64,000 bases of DNA. Origin: Tridacna crocea. Taxonomy: Eukaryota; Mollusca; Bivalvia; Cardiida; Cardiidae. Position 1 is the first letter of the stretch. Each line of letters opens with the position of its first letter. The DNA lies in contig OX031073.1 of assembly GCA_943736015.1 (NCBI GenBank), forward strand, positions 31,601,210 to 31,665,209. Reading direction: 5' to 3'. Below are positions 38,491 to 52,300 of this stretch, one piece after another. A program made the translations under genes and the position numbers. Under the pieces are notes generated by a model that searched no databases, was not told the DNA's origin, and was given only the letters and a program-made list of their open reading frames with translations.

Positions 38491-39055
38491 GATACAATCA
38501 CTGTGATAAGGGACAAAGTACACTATATCCGGCGGATTGGTCTGTGCTGGAAATAGGACGGAAAACAACTATAAACCATTGTTTATGGTACATGTTTCAC
38601 GGATACGTACTCTTTTTAAATTTAGTACAATGTTTGTAATTTCACAGCGTGAGTTATAATGGCAGATACATAAAAAATGCTTCTAAATAAATGCTTGTAA
38701 TAGATATTGGATCTTTTTTCCACAAGTTATGTCTATTTGAAACAGATTTTTTTAAAAACTCATTATCTTGAACTGATTACATTTCTGTGAGGGGGTGGTC
38801 ATTTAACCCAACGACTTTTAAACAAATTATTAACAAAAAAAGCAAAGTGTGAAATCAAACCTATTGCAATTCAGACTTATTTTTGCCAGTGGAAAAAAAT
38901 ACTGTTTTTGGTCAGTGTAGATGAAGGATAAGATTGCACGTTATGTGCAGTAAGATCTTTCCCTATATTTTCGTCAACAGCACCAAGTAGCCTACTCGGA
39001 GGCTAGAAGATATTGTGTCGCTTTTAGTTGAACCTGTTTTATTAGCTTACTTCAT
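38491..39055. other. Intergenic, no gene seen
   Basis: AT-rich. A degenerate GATCAGACTGCA-type hairpin is at about 38913-38977. Confidence 0.45.
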
Positions 39056-40000
39056 ACAACTGGTACAAATAGCCGTTCTGTTAGTGCATGACGCCTATAC
39101 AGACGTTAGTTACTGTTCTCATAATTCTAGACTAACCAATAACCATTGTGTTAACCTATAAAGTCACGAGAACTCGACAATTTTATTAAGACATATCATA
39201 TAACCGTTTAAATAAATATACTTTTGCTGTGGACATATCAATGAAACGTTCTATAACTAACCGTTTTATTTACACTAGACTTCATGTATCCATAAGACCA
39301 GTTACTAACTGTTCTATTTATGCTTATTTTCATGTAGACAAAACATCTAACAGTTATATCAAACTTTTAGACTTCATGAAGCAAAAATAACTAACTATCA
39401 ACCCTTGACTTCACGTTGATATTACGGTATCATTCAGCTATCGCTAGATCTCACACGATATAGCAACAAAGTGTAACGAACCTTTCACCTCTTAAACATT
39501 TTATTTACTAATAACAATTGAGTTCTTCCATACGTGACTAACAATTAAGTCACAAATGACTTCTTGAAGCAATAACAAGTAATGGTTTAGTAAAGCTTGA
39601 CTTCTTGTAGACATAATTACTTTTTCAAGTAATGCGTCACATCATGTAGACATAACCACGCATTTTCTATTATCTTTCTTGACTCCATGTAGATACAATA
39701 ACTAACTTTCGAGTAATTCCTGTCCACATGTGTCCACAAAGACTAACTGTCTTGTAACTCTTGACTTGGTGTTCAACAATTGCCGTAAAAACTAATTTTC
39801 TAGTAATTTCTGAATGCATGTTTAGACAAAATAACTAACTTTCAAGTTGACTGCAGAAAAACTAAATTTCAGGTGATTCTTTACATTATGTAGACACAAC
39901 ATATTTGCTAGTGACACATGACTGTATGTAGCCTTACTAAATAATTGTCAAGTAACTCTTGACAGCAAAACATAACTAGAAGGCCCTGAAGGGCCTGAAA
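39056..40000. repeat. Left degenerate flank of the satellite
   Basis: Diverged units of about 41-50 bases with AACTAACTTTC(T/A)AGTAATT, CTTGACTTCATGTAGACA-like text. AT-rich and poor in CpG compared with the core. A non-repetitive gap of about 310 bases separates it from the core. Confidence 0.75.
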
Positions 40001-40319
40001 TCCCTCTACTGGCAGAGATTTTGCTGTTATGCTAGCATACATTATGAATTCATGATGCAAAAAGACAAAAAAAAAACAAACCCCAGTGTGTTCTTGCAAG
40101 TGGGCTTGAACCCATTAAGACACTATTTGTAGACATCGTGAATTCAGCAAATCGTGAAAAAATCGAAATGAAATTTCTACGATTCAAGCTGTTGATGAGA
40201 CAAAGGAACTGTGCGAGTTTCACAAAAGTCTGATTACAAATTTATGCAGAATTTGTCATGTTAACAAGAATTGAAAATTTTCAAATTGAAATGGCTACTT
40301 ACAGACTTTCTTAGACATG

Positions 40320-43300
40320 GTTAACTCACTTTCCAGTAGTCTGGTACTGTGTGTCGACATGGTAACTAGCGTTTCAGTAGTCCGTTACTGCGTGTAGACA
40401 CAGTAACTAGCATTCCAGTTGGCCCTGACTGCGTGCAGACGCGGTAACTGGCGTTCCAGTAGTCCCTGACTGCGTGCAGACGCGGTGACTGGCGTTCCAG
40501 TAGTCCCTGACTGTGTGCAGACGCGGTAACTGGCGTTCCCTGACTGCATGCAGATGCGGTAACTGGCGTTCCAGTAGTCCCTGACTGCGGGCAGATGCGG
40601 TAACTGACTTTCCAAAAGTCCCCGACCGCGTGCATACGCGGTAACTGGCGTTCCAGTAGCCCCTGACCGCGTGCAGACGCGGTAACTGGCGTTCCAGTAG
40701 CCCCTGACCGCGTGCAGACGCGGTAACTGGCGTTCCAGTAGCCCCTGACCGCGTGCAGACGCGGTAACTGGCGTTCCAGTAGCCCCTGACCGCGTGCAGA
40801 CGCGGTTACTGGCGTTCCAGTAGCCCCTGACCGCGTGCAGACGCGGTAACTGGCGTTCCAGTAGTCCCTGACTGCGTGCAGACGCGGTAACTGACTTCCA
40901 AGTAGCCCCTGACTGCGTGCAGACGCGGTAACTGGCGTTCCAGTAGTCCCTGACCGCGTGCAGACGCGATAACTGATTTTCCAGTAGTCCCTGACCGCGT
41001 GCAGACGCGATAACTGACGTAACAGTAGTCCCTGACCGCGTGCAGACGCGGTAATTAGTGTTTCAGTAGTCCCTAACTGCGTGCAGATGCGGTAACTGAC
41101 TTTCAAGTAGTCCCTGGCTGCGTGCAGACGCGGTAACTGACTTTCCAGTCGTCCCTGGCTGCGTGCAGACGCGGTAACTGACTTTACAGTAGTCCCTGAC
41201 TGCGTCCAGACACGGTAACTTGTGTTCCAGTAGTCCCTGACTGCGTGCAGATGCAGTAACTGACTTTCCATTAGTCCCTGACTGCGTGCAGACGCGGTAA
41301 CTGACTTTACAATAGTCCCTGACTGCGTGCAGACGCGGTAACTGACTTTCCAGTAGTCCCTGACTGCGTCCAGACGCGGTAACTGACTTTCCAGTAGTCC
41401 CTGACTGCGTCCAGACACTGTTATTGTGTTCCAGTAGTCTTTGACTGCGTGCAGACACGTTAACTGACTTTACAGTATTCCCTAACTGCGTGCAGATGCG
41501 GTAACTGACTTTCCAGTAGTCTCTGACTGCGTGCAGACACGGTAACTAGCGTTCCAGTAGTCCCTGACCACATGGAGATGCGGTAACTGACTTTCCAGTA
41601 GTCCCTGACTGCGTCCAGACACTGTAACTTGTGTTCCAGTAGTCTCTGACTGCGTGCAGACACGGTAACTGACTTTACAGTATTCCCTGACTGCGTGCAG
41701 TCATGGTAACTGACTTTCCAGTAGTCCCTGACCGCGTGCAGACGCAGAAACAAGCGTTCCAGTAGTCCCTGACAGCGTGCAGACGCGGTAACTAGCATTT
41801 CCGTAGTCCCTGACTGCGTGCTGATGCAATAACTAGCATTTCCGTCTTCCCTGACTGCGTGCAGACGCGGTAACTGACTTTACAGTAGTCCCTGACTGCG
41901 TGCAGTCATGGTAACTGACTTTCCAGTAGTCCCTGACCGCGTGCAGACGCAGAAACAAGCGTTCCAGTAGTCCCTGACAGCGTGCAGACGCGGTAACTAG
42001 CATATCCGTAGTCCCTGACTGCGTGCTGATGCAATAACTAGCATTTCCGTAGTCCCTGACTGCGTGCAGACGCGGTAACTGACTTTCCAGTAGTCCCTGA
42101 CTGCGTGCAAACGCCGTAACTAGCGTTCCAGTAGTCCCTAACTGCGTGCAGATGCGGTAACTGACTTTCCAGTAGTCTCTGACTGCGTACAGACGCGGTA
42201 ACTAGCGTTCCAGTAGTCCCTGACCACGTGCAGATGCGGTAACTGACTTTCCAGTAGTCCCTGACTGTGTGCAGATGCAATAACTAGCGTTCCAGTAGTG
42301 CCTAACTGCGTGCAGATGCGGTAACTGATTTTCCAGCAGTCCCTGACTGTGTGCAGACGCAGTAACTAGCGTTCCAGTAGTGCCTAACTGCGTGCAGATG
42401 CGGTAACTGATTTTCCAGCAGTCTCTGACTGCGTGCAGACACAGTAACTAGCGTTCCAGTAGTCCCTGACCACGTGCAGACGCCGTAACTGACTTTCCAG
42501 TAGTCCCTCACTGCGTCCAGACGCGGTAACTGACTTTACAGTAGTCCCTGACTGCGTCCAGACACAGTAACTTGTCTTCCAGTAGTGCCTAACTGCGTGC
42601 AGATGCGGTAACTGATTTTCCAGCAGTCTCTGACTGCGTGCAGACACAGTAACTAGCGTTCCAGTAGTCCCTGACCACGTGCAGACGCCGTAACTGACTT
42701 TCCAGTAGTCCCTCACTGCGTCCAGACGCGGTAACTGACTTTACAGTAGTCCCTGACTGCGTCCAGACACAGTAACTTGTCTTCCAGTAGTCCCTGACTG
42801 CATGCAGATGCGGAAACTGACTTTCCAGTAGTCCCTGACTGCGTGCAGATGCAGTAACTAGCATTTCCGTAGTCCCTGACTGCGTGCAGACGCGGTAACT
42901 GACTTTCCAGTAGTCCCTGACTGCGTGCAGACGCGGTAACTGGCGTTCCAGTAGTCCCTGACTGCGTGCAGACGCGGTAACTGGCGTTCCAGTAGTCCCT
43001 GACCGCGTGCAGACGCGGTAACTAGTGTTTCAGTAGTCCCTAACTGCCTGCAGACGCGGTAACTGACTTTCCAGTAGTCCCTGACTGCGTCCAGACACAG
43101 TAACTTGTGTTCCAGTAGTCCCTGACTGCGTGCAGATGCAGTAACTGACTTTCCATTAGTCCCTGACTGCGTGCAGACGCGGTAACTGACTTTACAGTAG
43201 TCCCTGACTGCGTGCAGATGCAGTAACTGACTTTCCAGTGGACCCTGACTGCGTGCAGATGCGGTAACTAGCGTTCCAGTAGTCCCTGACTGCGTGCAGA

Positions 43301-46300
43301 CACGGTAACTTACTTTACAGTAGTCCCTGACCGCGTGCAGACGCGGTAACTGACTTTCCAGTAGTCCCTGACTGCGTTAAGACGCGATAACTGGCGTTAC
43401 AGTAGTCCCTGACCGCGTGCAGACGCGGTAATTAGTGTTTCAGTAGTCCCTAACTGCCTGCAGATGCGGTAACTGACTTTCCAGTAGTCCCTGACTGCGT
43501 CCAGACACAGTAACTTGTGTTCCAGTAGTCCCTGACTGCGTGCAGATGCAGTAACTGACTTTCCATTAGTCCCTGACTGCGTGCAGACGCGGTAACTGAC
43601 TTTACAGTAGTCCCTGACTGCGTGCAGACGCGGTAACTGACTTTACAGTAGTCCCTGGCTGCGTGCAGACGCGGTAACTGACTTTCCAGTAGTCCCTGAC
43701 TGCGTCCAGACACGGTAACTTGTGTTCCAGTAGTCCCTGACTGCGTGCAGACGCGGTAACTGACTTTCCAGTAGTCCCTGACTGCGTGCAGATGCGGTAA
43801 CTGACGCGGTAACTGACTTTACAGTAGTCCCTGACCGCGTGCAGACGCGGTAAATTAGTGTTTCAGTAGTCCCTAACTGCCTGCAGACGCGGTAACTGAC
43901 TTTCCAGTAGTCCCTGACTGCGTCCAGACACAGTAACTTGTGTTCCATTAGTCCCTGACTGCGTGCAGATGCAGTAACTGACTTTCCAGTGGACCCTGAC
44001 TGCGTGCAAATGCGGTAACTAGCGTTCCAGTAGTCCCTGACTGCGTGCAGACACGGTAACTGACTTTACAGTAGTCCCTGACTGCGTGCAGACGCGGTAA
44101 CTGACTTTCCAGTAGTCCCTGACTGCGCACAGACGCGATAACTGGCGTTACAGTAGTCCCTGACCACGTGCAGACGCGGTAATTAGTGTTTCAGTAGTCC
44201 CTAACTGCATGCAGACGGGGTAACTGACTTTCAAGTAGTCCCTGGCTGCGTGCAGATGCGGTAACTGACTTTCCAGTAGTCCCTGACTGCGTCCAGACAC
44301 GGTAACTTGTGTTCCAGTAGTCCCTGACTGCGTGCAGACGCGGTAACTGACTTTCCAGTAGTCCCTGACTGCGTGCAGATGCGGTAACTAGCATTTCCGT
44401 AGTCCCTGACTGCGTGCAGACGCGGTAACTGACTTTCCAGTAGTTCCTGACTGCGTGCAGATGCGGTAACTAGCATTTCCGTAGTCCCTGACTGCGTGCA
44501 GACGCGGTAACTGACTTTCCAGTAGTCCCTGACTGCGTGCAGACGTGGTAACTGGCGTTCCAGTATTTCCTGACTGCGTGCAGACGCGGTAACTGGCGTT
44601 CCAGTAGTCCCTGACTGCATGCAGACGCGATAACTGGCGTTACAGTAGTCCCTGACCGCGTGCAGACGCGGTAATTAGTGTTTCAGTAGTCCCTAACTGC
44701 CTGCAGACGCGGTAACTGACTTTCCAGTAGTCCCTGACTGCGTCCAGACACAGTAACTTGTGTTCCATTAGTCCCTGACTGCGTGCAGATGCAGTAACTG
44801 ACTTTCCAGTGGACCCTGACTGCGTGCAAATGCGGTAACTGACTTTCCAGTAGTCCCTGACTGCGTCCAGACACAGTAACTTGTGTTCCATTAGTCCCTG
44901 ACCGCGCACAGACGCGATAACTGGCGTTACAGTAGTCCCTGACCACGTGCAGACGCGGTAATTAGTGTTTCAGTAGTCCCTAACTGCATGCAGACGGGGT
45001 AACTGACTTTCAAGTAGTCCCTGGCTGCGTGCAGATGCGGTAACTGACTTTCCAGTAGTCCCTGACTGCGTGCAGATGCGGTAACTAGCATTTCCGTAGT
45101 CCCTGACTGCGTGCAGACGCGGTAACTGACTTTCCAGTAGTCCCTGACTGCGTGCAGACGCGGTAACTGACTTTCCAGTGGTCCCTGACTGCGTGCAGAT
45201 GCGGTAACTAGCGTTGCAGTAGTCCCTGACTGTGTGCAGACGCGGTAACTGACTTTACAGTAGTCCCTGACTGCGTGCAGATGCGGTAACTAGCATTTCC
45301 GTAGTCCCTGACTGCGTGCAGACGCGGTAACTGACTTTCCAGTAGTCCCTGACTGCGTGCAGACGCGGTAACTAGCATTTCCGTAGTCCCTGACTGCGTC
45401 CAGACACGGTAACTTGTCTTCCAGTAGTCCCTGACTGCGTGCAGATGCGGTAACTAGCATTTCCGTAGTCCCTGACTGCGTGCAGACGCGGTAACTGACT
45501 TTCCAGTAGTCCCTGACTGCGTGCAGACGCGGTAACTGGCGTTCCAGTAGTCCCTGACTGCGTGCAGACGCGGTAACTGGCGTTCCAGTAGTCCCTGACT
45601 GCGTGCAGACGCGATAACTGGCGTTACAGTAGTCCCTGACCGCATGCAGACGCCGTAATTAGTGTTTCAGTAGTCCCTAACTGCCTGCTGACTTTCCAGT
45701 AGTCCCTGACTGCGTCCAGACACAGTAACTTGTGTTCCAGTAGTCCCTGACTGCGTGCAGATGCGGTAACTGACTTTCCAGTGGTCCCTGACTGCATGCA
45801 GATGCGGTAACTAGCGTTGCAGTAGACCCTGACTGTGTGCAGACACGGTAACTGACTTTACAGTAGTCCCTGACTGCGTGCACACGCGGTAACTAGCGTT
45901 CCAGTAACTAGATGCAGATGCAATAACTAGCATTTCCGTCTTCCCTGACTGCGTGCAGACGCGGTAACTGACTTTACAGAAGTCCCTGACTGCGTGCAGA
46001 CACGGTAACTGACTTTACAGTAGTCCCTGACTGCGTGCAGACGCGGTAACTGACTTTCCAGTAGTCCCTGACCGCGCACAGACGCAATAACTGGCGTTAC
46101 AGTAGTCCCTGACCACTTGCAGACGCGGTAATTAGTGTTTCAGTAGTCCCTAACTGCGTGCAGACGCGGTAACTGACTTTCAAGTAGTCCCTGGCTGCGT
46201 GCAGATGCGGTAACTGACTTTCCAGTAGTCCCTGACTGCGTGCAGACGCGGTAACTTACTTTACAGTAGTCCCTGACCGCGTGCAGACGCGGTAACTGAC

Positions 46301-49300
46301 TTTCCAGTAGTCCCTGACCGCGCGCAGACGCGATAACTGGCGTTACAGTAGTCCCTGACCGCGTGCAGACGCGGTAATTAGTGTTTCAGTAGTCCCTAAC
46401 TGCGTGCAGACGCGGTAACTGACTTTCAAGTAGTCCCTGACTGCGTCCAGACACGGTAACTTGTGTTACAGTAGTCCCTGACTGCGTGCAGATGCGGTAA
46501 CTGACTTTCCAGTGGTCCCTGACTGCGTGCAGATGCGGTAACTAGCGTTGCAGTAGACCCTGACTGTGTGCAGACACGGTAACTGACTTTACAGTAGTCC
46601 CTGACTGCGTGCAGACGCGGTAACTAGCGTTCCAGTAACTAAATGCAGATGCAATAACTAGCATTTCCGTCTTCCCTGACTGCGTGCAGACGCGGTAACT
46701 GACTTTACAGAAGTCCCTGACTGCGTCCAGTCATGGTAACTGACTTTCCAGTAGTCCCTGACTCATGCAGACGCAGAAACAAGCATTCCAGTAGTCCCTG
46801 ACAGCGTGCAGACGCGGTAACTAGCATTTCTGTAGTCCCTGACTGCGTGCTGATGCAATAACTAGCATTTCCGTAGTCCCTGACTGCGTTAAGACGCGAT
46901 AACTGGCGTTACAGTAGTCCCTGACCGCGTGCAGACGCGGTAATTAGTGTTTCAGTAGTCCCTAACTGCCTGCAGATGCGGTAACTGACTTTCCAGTAGT
47001 CCCTGACTGCGTCCAGACACAGTAACTTGTGTTCCAGTAGTCCCTGACTGCGTGCAGACGCAGTAACTGACTTTCCATTAGTCCCTGACTGTGTGCAGAC
47101 GCGGTAACTGACTTTACAGTAGTCCCTGACTGCGTGCAGACGCGGTAACTGACTTTACAGTAGTCCCTGGCTGCGTGAAGACGCGGTAACTGACTTTCCA
47201 GTAGTCCCTGACTGCGTCCAGACACGGTAACTTGTGTTCCAGTAGTCCCTGACTGCGTGCAGACGCGGTAACTGACTTTCCAGTAGTCCCTGACTGCGTG
47301 CAGATGCGGTAACTAGCATTTCCGTAGTCCCTGACTGCGTGCAGACGCGGTAACTGACTTTCCAGTAGTCCCTGACCGCGCACAGACGCGATAACAGGCG
47401 TTACAGTAGTCCCTGACCGCGTGCAGACGCGGTAATTAGTGTTTCAGTAGTCCCTAACTGCGTGCAGACGCGGTAACTGACTTTCAAGTAGTCCCTGGCT
47501 GCATGCAGATGCGGTAACTGACTTTCCAGTAGTCCCTGGCTGCGTGCAGACGCGGTAACTGACTTTCCAGTAGTCCCTGACTGCGTGCAGATGCGGTAAC
47601 TAGCATTTCCGTAGTCCCTGACTGCGTGCAGACGCGGTAACTGACTTTCCAGTAGTCCCTGACTGCGTGCAGATGCGGTAACTAGCATTTCCGTAGTCCC
47701 TGACTGCGTGCAGACGCGGTAACTGACTTTCCAGTAGTCCCTGACTGCGTGCAGACGCGGTAACTGGCGTTCCAGTAGTCCCTGACTGCGTGCAGACGCG
47801 GTAACTGGCGTTCCAGTAGTCCCTGACTGCATGCAGACGCGATAACTGGCGTTACAGTAGTCCCTGACCGCGTGCAGACGCGGTAATTAGTGTTTCAGTA
47901 GTCCCTAACTGCCTGCAGACGCGGTAACTTACTTTCCAGTAGTCCCTGACTGCGTCCAGACACAGTAACTTGTGTTCCATTAGTCCCTGACTGCGTGCAG
48001 ATGCAGTAACTGACTTTCCAGTGGACCCTGACTGCGTGCAAATGCGGTAACTAGCGTTCCAGTAGTCCCTGACTGCGTGCAGACACGGTAACTGACTTTA
48101 CAGTAGTCCCTGACTGCGTGCAGACGCGGTAACTGACTTTCCAGTAGTCCCTGACCGCGCACAGACGCGATAACTGGCGTTACAGTAGTCCCTGACCACG
48201 TGCAGACGCGGTAATTAGTGTTTCAGTAGTCCCTAACTGCATGCAGACGGGGTAACTGACTTTCAAGTAGTCCCTGGCTGCGTGCAGATGCGGTAACTGA
48301 CTTTCCAGTAGTCCCTGGCTGCGTGCAGACGCGGTAACTGACTTTACAGTAGTCCCTGGCTGCGTGCAGACGCGGTAACTGACTTTCCAGTAGTCCCTGA
48401 CTGCGTGCAGATGCGGTAACTGACTTTCCAGTAGTCCCTGACTGCGTGCAGATGCAGTAACTAGCATTTCCGTAGTCCCTGACTGCGTGCAGACGCGGTA
48501 ACTGACTTTCCAGTAGTCCCTGACTGCGTGCAGATGCGGTAACTAGCATTTCCGTAGTCCCTGACTGCGTGCAGACGCGGTAACTGACTTTCCAGTAGTC
48601 CCTGACTGCGTGCAGATGTGGTAACTGACTTTCCAGTGGTCCCTGACTGCGTGCAGATGCGGTAACTAGCGTTGCAGTAGTCCCTGACTGTGTGCAGACG
48701 CGGTAACTGACTTTACAGTAGTCCCTGACTGCGTGCAGATGCGGTAACTAGCATTTCCGTAGTCCCTGACTGCGTGCAGACGCGGTAACTGACTTTCCAG
48801 TAGTCCCTGACTGCGTGCAGACGCGGTAACTAGCATTTCCGTAGTCCCTGACTGCGTCCAGACACGGTAACTTGTCTTCCAGTAGTCCCTGACTGCGTGC
48901 AGATGCGGTAACTAGCATTTCCGTAGTCCCTGACTGCGTGCAGACGCGGTAACTGACTTTCCAGTAGTCCCTGACTGCGTGCAGACGCGGTAACTGGCGT
49001 TCCAGTAGTCCCTGACTGCGTGCAGACGCGGTAACTGACTTTCCAGTAGTCCCTGACTGCGTGCAGACGCGGTAACTGGCGTTCCAGTAGTCCCTGACTG
49101 CGTGCAGACGCGGTAACTGGCGTTCCAGTAGTCCCTGACTGCGTGCAGACGCGATAACTGGCGTTACAGTAGTCCCTGACCGCATGCAGACGCCGTAATT
49201 AGTGTTTCAGTAGTCCCTAACTGCCTGCTGACTTTCCAGTAGTCCCTGACTGCGTCCAGACACAGTAACTTGTGTTCCAGTAGTCCCTGACCGCATGCAG

Positions 49301-52300
49301 ACGCCGTAATTAGTGTTTCAGTAGTCCCTAACTGCCTGCTGACTTTCCAGTAGTCCCTGACTGCGTCCAGACACAGTAACTTGTGTTCCAGTAGTCCCTG
49401 ACTGCATGCAGATGCGGTAACTGACTTTCCAGTGGTCCCTGACTGCGTGCAGATGCGGTAACTAGCGTTGCAGTAGTCCCTGACTGTGTGCAGACACGGT
49501 AACTGACTTTACAGTAGTCCCTGACTGCGTGCACACGCGGTAACTAGCGTTCCAGTAACTAGATGCAGATGCAATAACTAGCATTTCGGTCTTCCCTGAC
49601 TGCGTGCAGACGCGGTAACTGACTTTACAGAAGTCCCTGACTGCGTGCAGACACGGTAACTGACTTTACAGTAGTCCCTGACTGCGTGCAGACGCGGTAA
49701 CTGACTTTCCAGTAGTCCCTGACCGCGCACAGACGCAATAACTGGCGTTACAGTAGTCCCTGACCACTTGCAGACGCGGTAATTAGTGTTTCAGTAGTCC
49801 CTAACTGCGTGCAGACGCGGTAACTGACTTTCAAGTAGTCCCTGGCTGCGTGCAGATGCGGTAACTGACTTTCCAGTAGTCCCTGGCTGCGTGCAGACGC
49901 GGTAACTGACTTTACAGTAGTCCCTGGCTGCGTGCAGACGCGGTAACTGACTTTCCAGTAGTCCCTGACTGCGTCCAGACACGGTAACTTGTGTTCCAGT
50001 AGTCCCTGACTGCGTGCAGACGCGGTAACTGACTTTCCAGTAGTCCCTGACCGCGCACAGACGCGATAACTGGCGTTACAGTAGTCCCTGACCGCGTGCA
50101 GACGCGGTAATTAGTGTTTCAGTAGTCCCTAACTGCGTGCAGACGCGGTAACTGACTTTCAAGTAGTCCCTGGCTGCGTGCAGATGCGGTAACTGACTTT
50201 CCAGTAGTCCCTGGCTGCGTGCAGACGCGGTAACTGACTTTACAGTAGTCCCTGGCTGCGTGCAGACGTGGTAACTGACTTTCCAGTAGTCCCTGACTGC
50301 GTCCAGACACGGTAACTTGTGTTCCAGTAGTCCCTGACTGCGTGCAGACGCGGTAACTGACTTTCCAGTAGTCCCTGACCGCGCACAGACGCGATAACTG
50401 GCGTTACAGTAGTCCCTGACCGCGTGCAGACGCGGTAATTAGTGTTTCAGTAGTCCCTAACTGCGTGCAGACGCGGTAACTGACTTTCAAGTAGTCCCTG
50501 GCTGCGTGCAGACGCGGTAACTGACTTTCCAGTAGTCCCTGGCTGCGTGCAGATGCGGTAACTGACTTTCCAGTAGTCCCTGGCTGCGTCCAGACGCGGT
50601 AATTAGTGTTTCAGTAGTCCCTAACTGCGTGCAGACGCGGTAACTGACTTTCAAGTAGTCCCTGGCTGCGTGCAGGCGCGGTAACTGACTTTCCAGTAGT
50701 CCCTGGCTGCGTGCAGACGCGGTAACTGACTTTCCAGTAGTCCCTGGCTGCGTCCAGACGCGGTAACTTGTGTTCCAGTAGTCCCTGACTGCGTGCAGAT
50801 GCAGTAACTGACTTTCCAGTAGTCCCTGACTGCGTGCAGATGCGGTAACTAGCGTTCCAGTAGTCCCTGACTGTGTGCAGACACGGTAACTGACTTTACA
50901 GTAGTCCCTGACTGCGTGCAGACGCGGTAATTAGTGTTTCAGTAGTCCCTAACTGCGTGCAGACGCGGTAACTGACTTTCAAGTAGTCCCTGGCTGCGTG
51001 CAGACGCGGTAACTGACTTTCCAGTAGTCCCTGGCTGCGTGCAGACGCGGTAACTCACTTTACAGTAGTCCCTGGCTGCGTGCAGACGCGGTAACTGAAC
51101 TTACAGTAGTCCCTGGCTGCGTGCAGACGCGGTAACTGACTTTCCAGTAGTCCCTGACTGCGTCCAGACACGGTAACTTGTGTTCCAGTAGTCCCTGACT
51201 GCGTGCAGATGCGGTAACTGACTTTCCAGTGGTCCCTGACTGCGTGCAGATGCGGTAACTAGCGTTGCAGTAGTCCCTGACTGTGTGCAGACACGGTAAC
51301 TGACTTTACAGTAGTCCCTGACTGCGTGCAGACGCGGTAACTAGCGTTCCAGTAACTAGATGCAGATGCAATAACTAGCATTTCCGTCTTCCCTGACTGC
51401 GTGCAGACGCGGTAACTGACTTTACAGAAGTCCCTGACTGCGTGCAGTCATGGTAACTGACTTTTCAGTAGTCCCTGACTGCGTGCAGACGCAGAAACAA
51501 GCGTTCCAGTAGTCCCTGACAGCGTGCAGACGCGGTAACAAGCGTTCCAGTAGTCCCTGACAGCGTGCAGACGCGGTAACTAGCATTTCCGTAGTCCCTG
51601 ACTGCGTGCTGATGCAATAACTAGCATTTCCGTAGTCCCTGACTGCGTTAAGACGCGGTAACTAGCATTTCCGTTGTCCCTGACTGCGTGCTGATGCAAT
51701 AACTAGCGTTTCAGTAGTCCCTGACAGCGTGCAGACGCAGTAACTAGCATTTCCATAGTCCCTGACTGCGTGCTGATGCAATAACTAGCATTTCCGTAGT
51801 CCCTGACTGCGTTAAGATGCGGTAACTAGCATTTCCGTAGTCCCTGACTGCGTGCAGATGCAATAATTAGCATTTCCGTAGTCCCTGACTGCGTGCAGAT
51901 GCAATAACTAGCATTTCCGTAGTCCCTGACTGCGTGCAGACGCGGTAACTGACTTTCCAGTAGTCCCTCACTGCGTGCAGACGCCGTAACTAGCGTTCCA
52001 GTAGTCCCTAACTGCATGCAGATGCGGTAACTGACTTTCCAGTAGTCTCTGACTGCGTACAGACGCGGTAACTAACGTTCCAGTAGTCCCTGACCACGTG
52101 CAGATGCAGTAACTGACTTTCCAGTAGTCCCTGACTGTGTGCAGACGCAAAAACTAGCGTTCCAGTAGTGCCTAACTGCGTGCAGATGCGGTAACTGATT
52201 CCACCAGTCTCTGACTGCATGCAGACACAGTAACTAGCGTTCCAGTAGTCCCTGACCACGTGCAGATGCCGTAACTGACTTTCCAGTAGTCCCTGACTGC

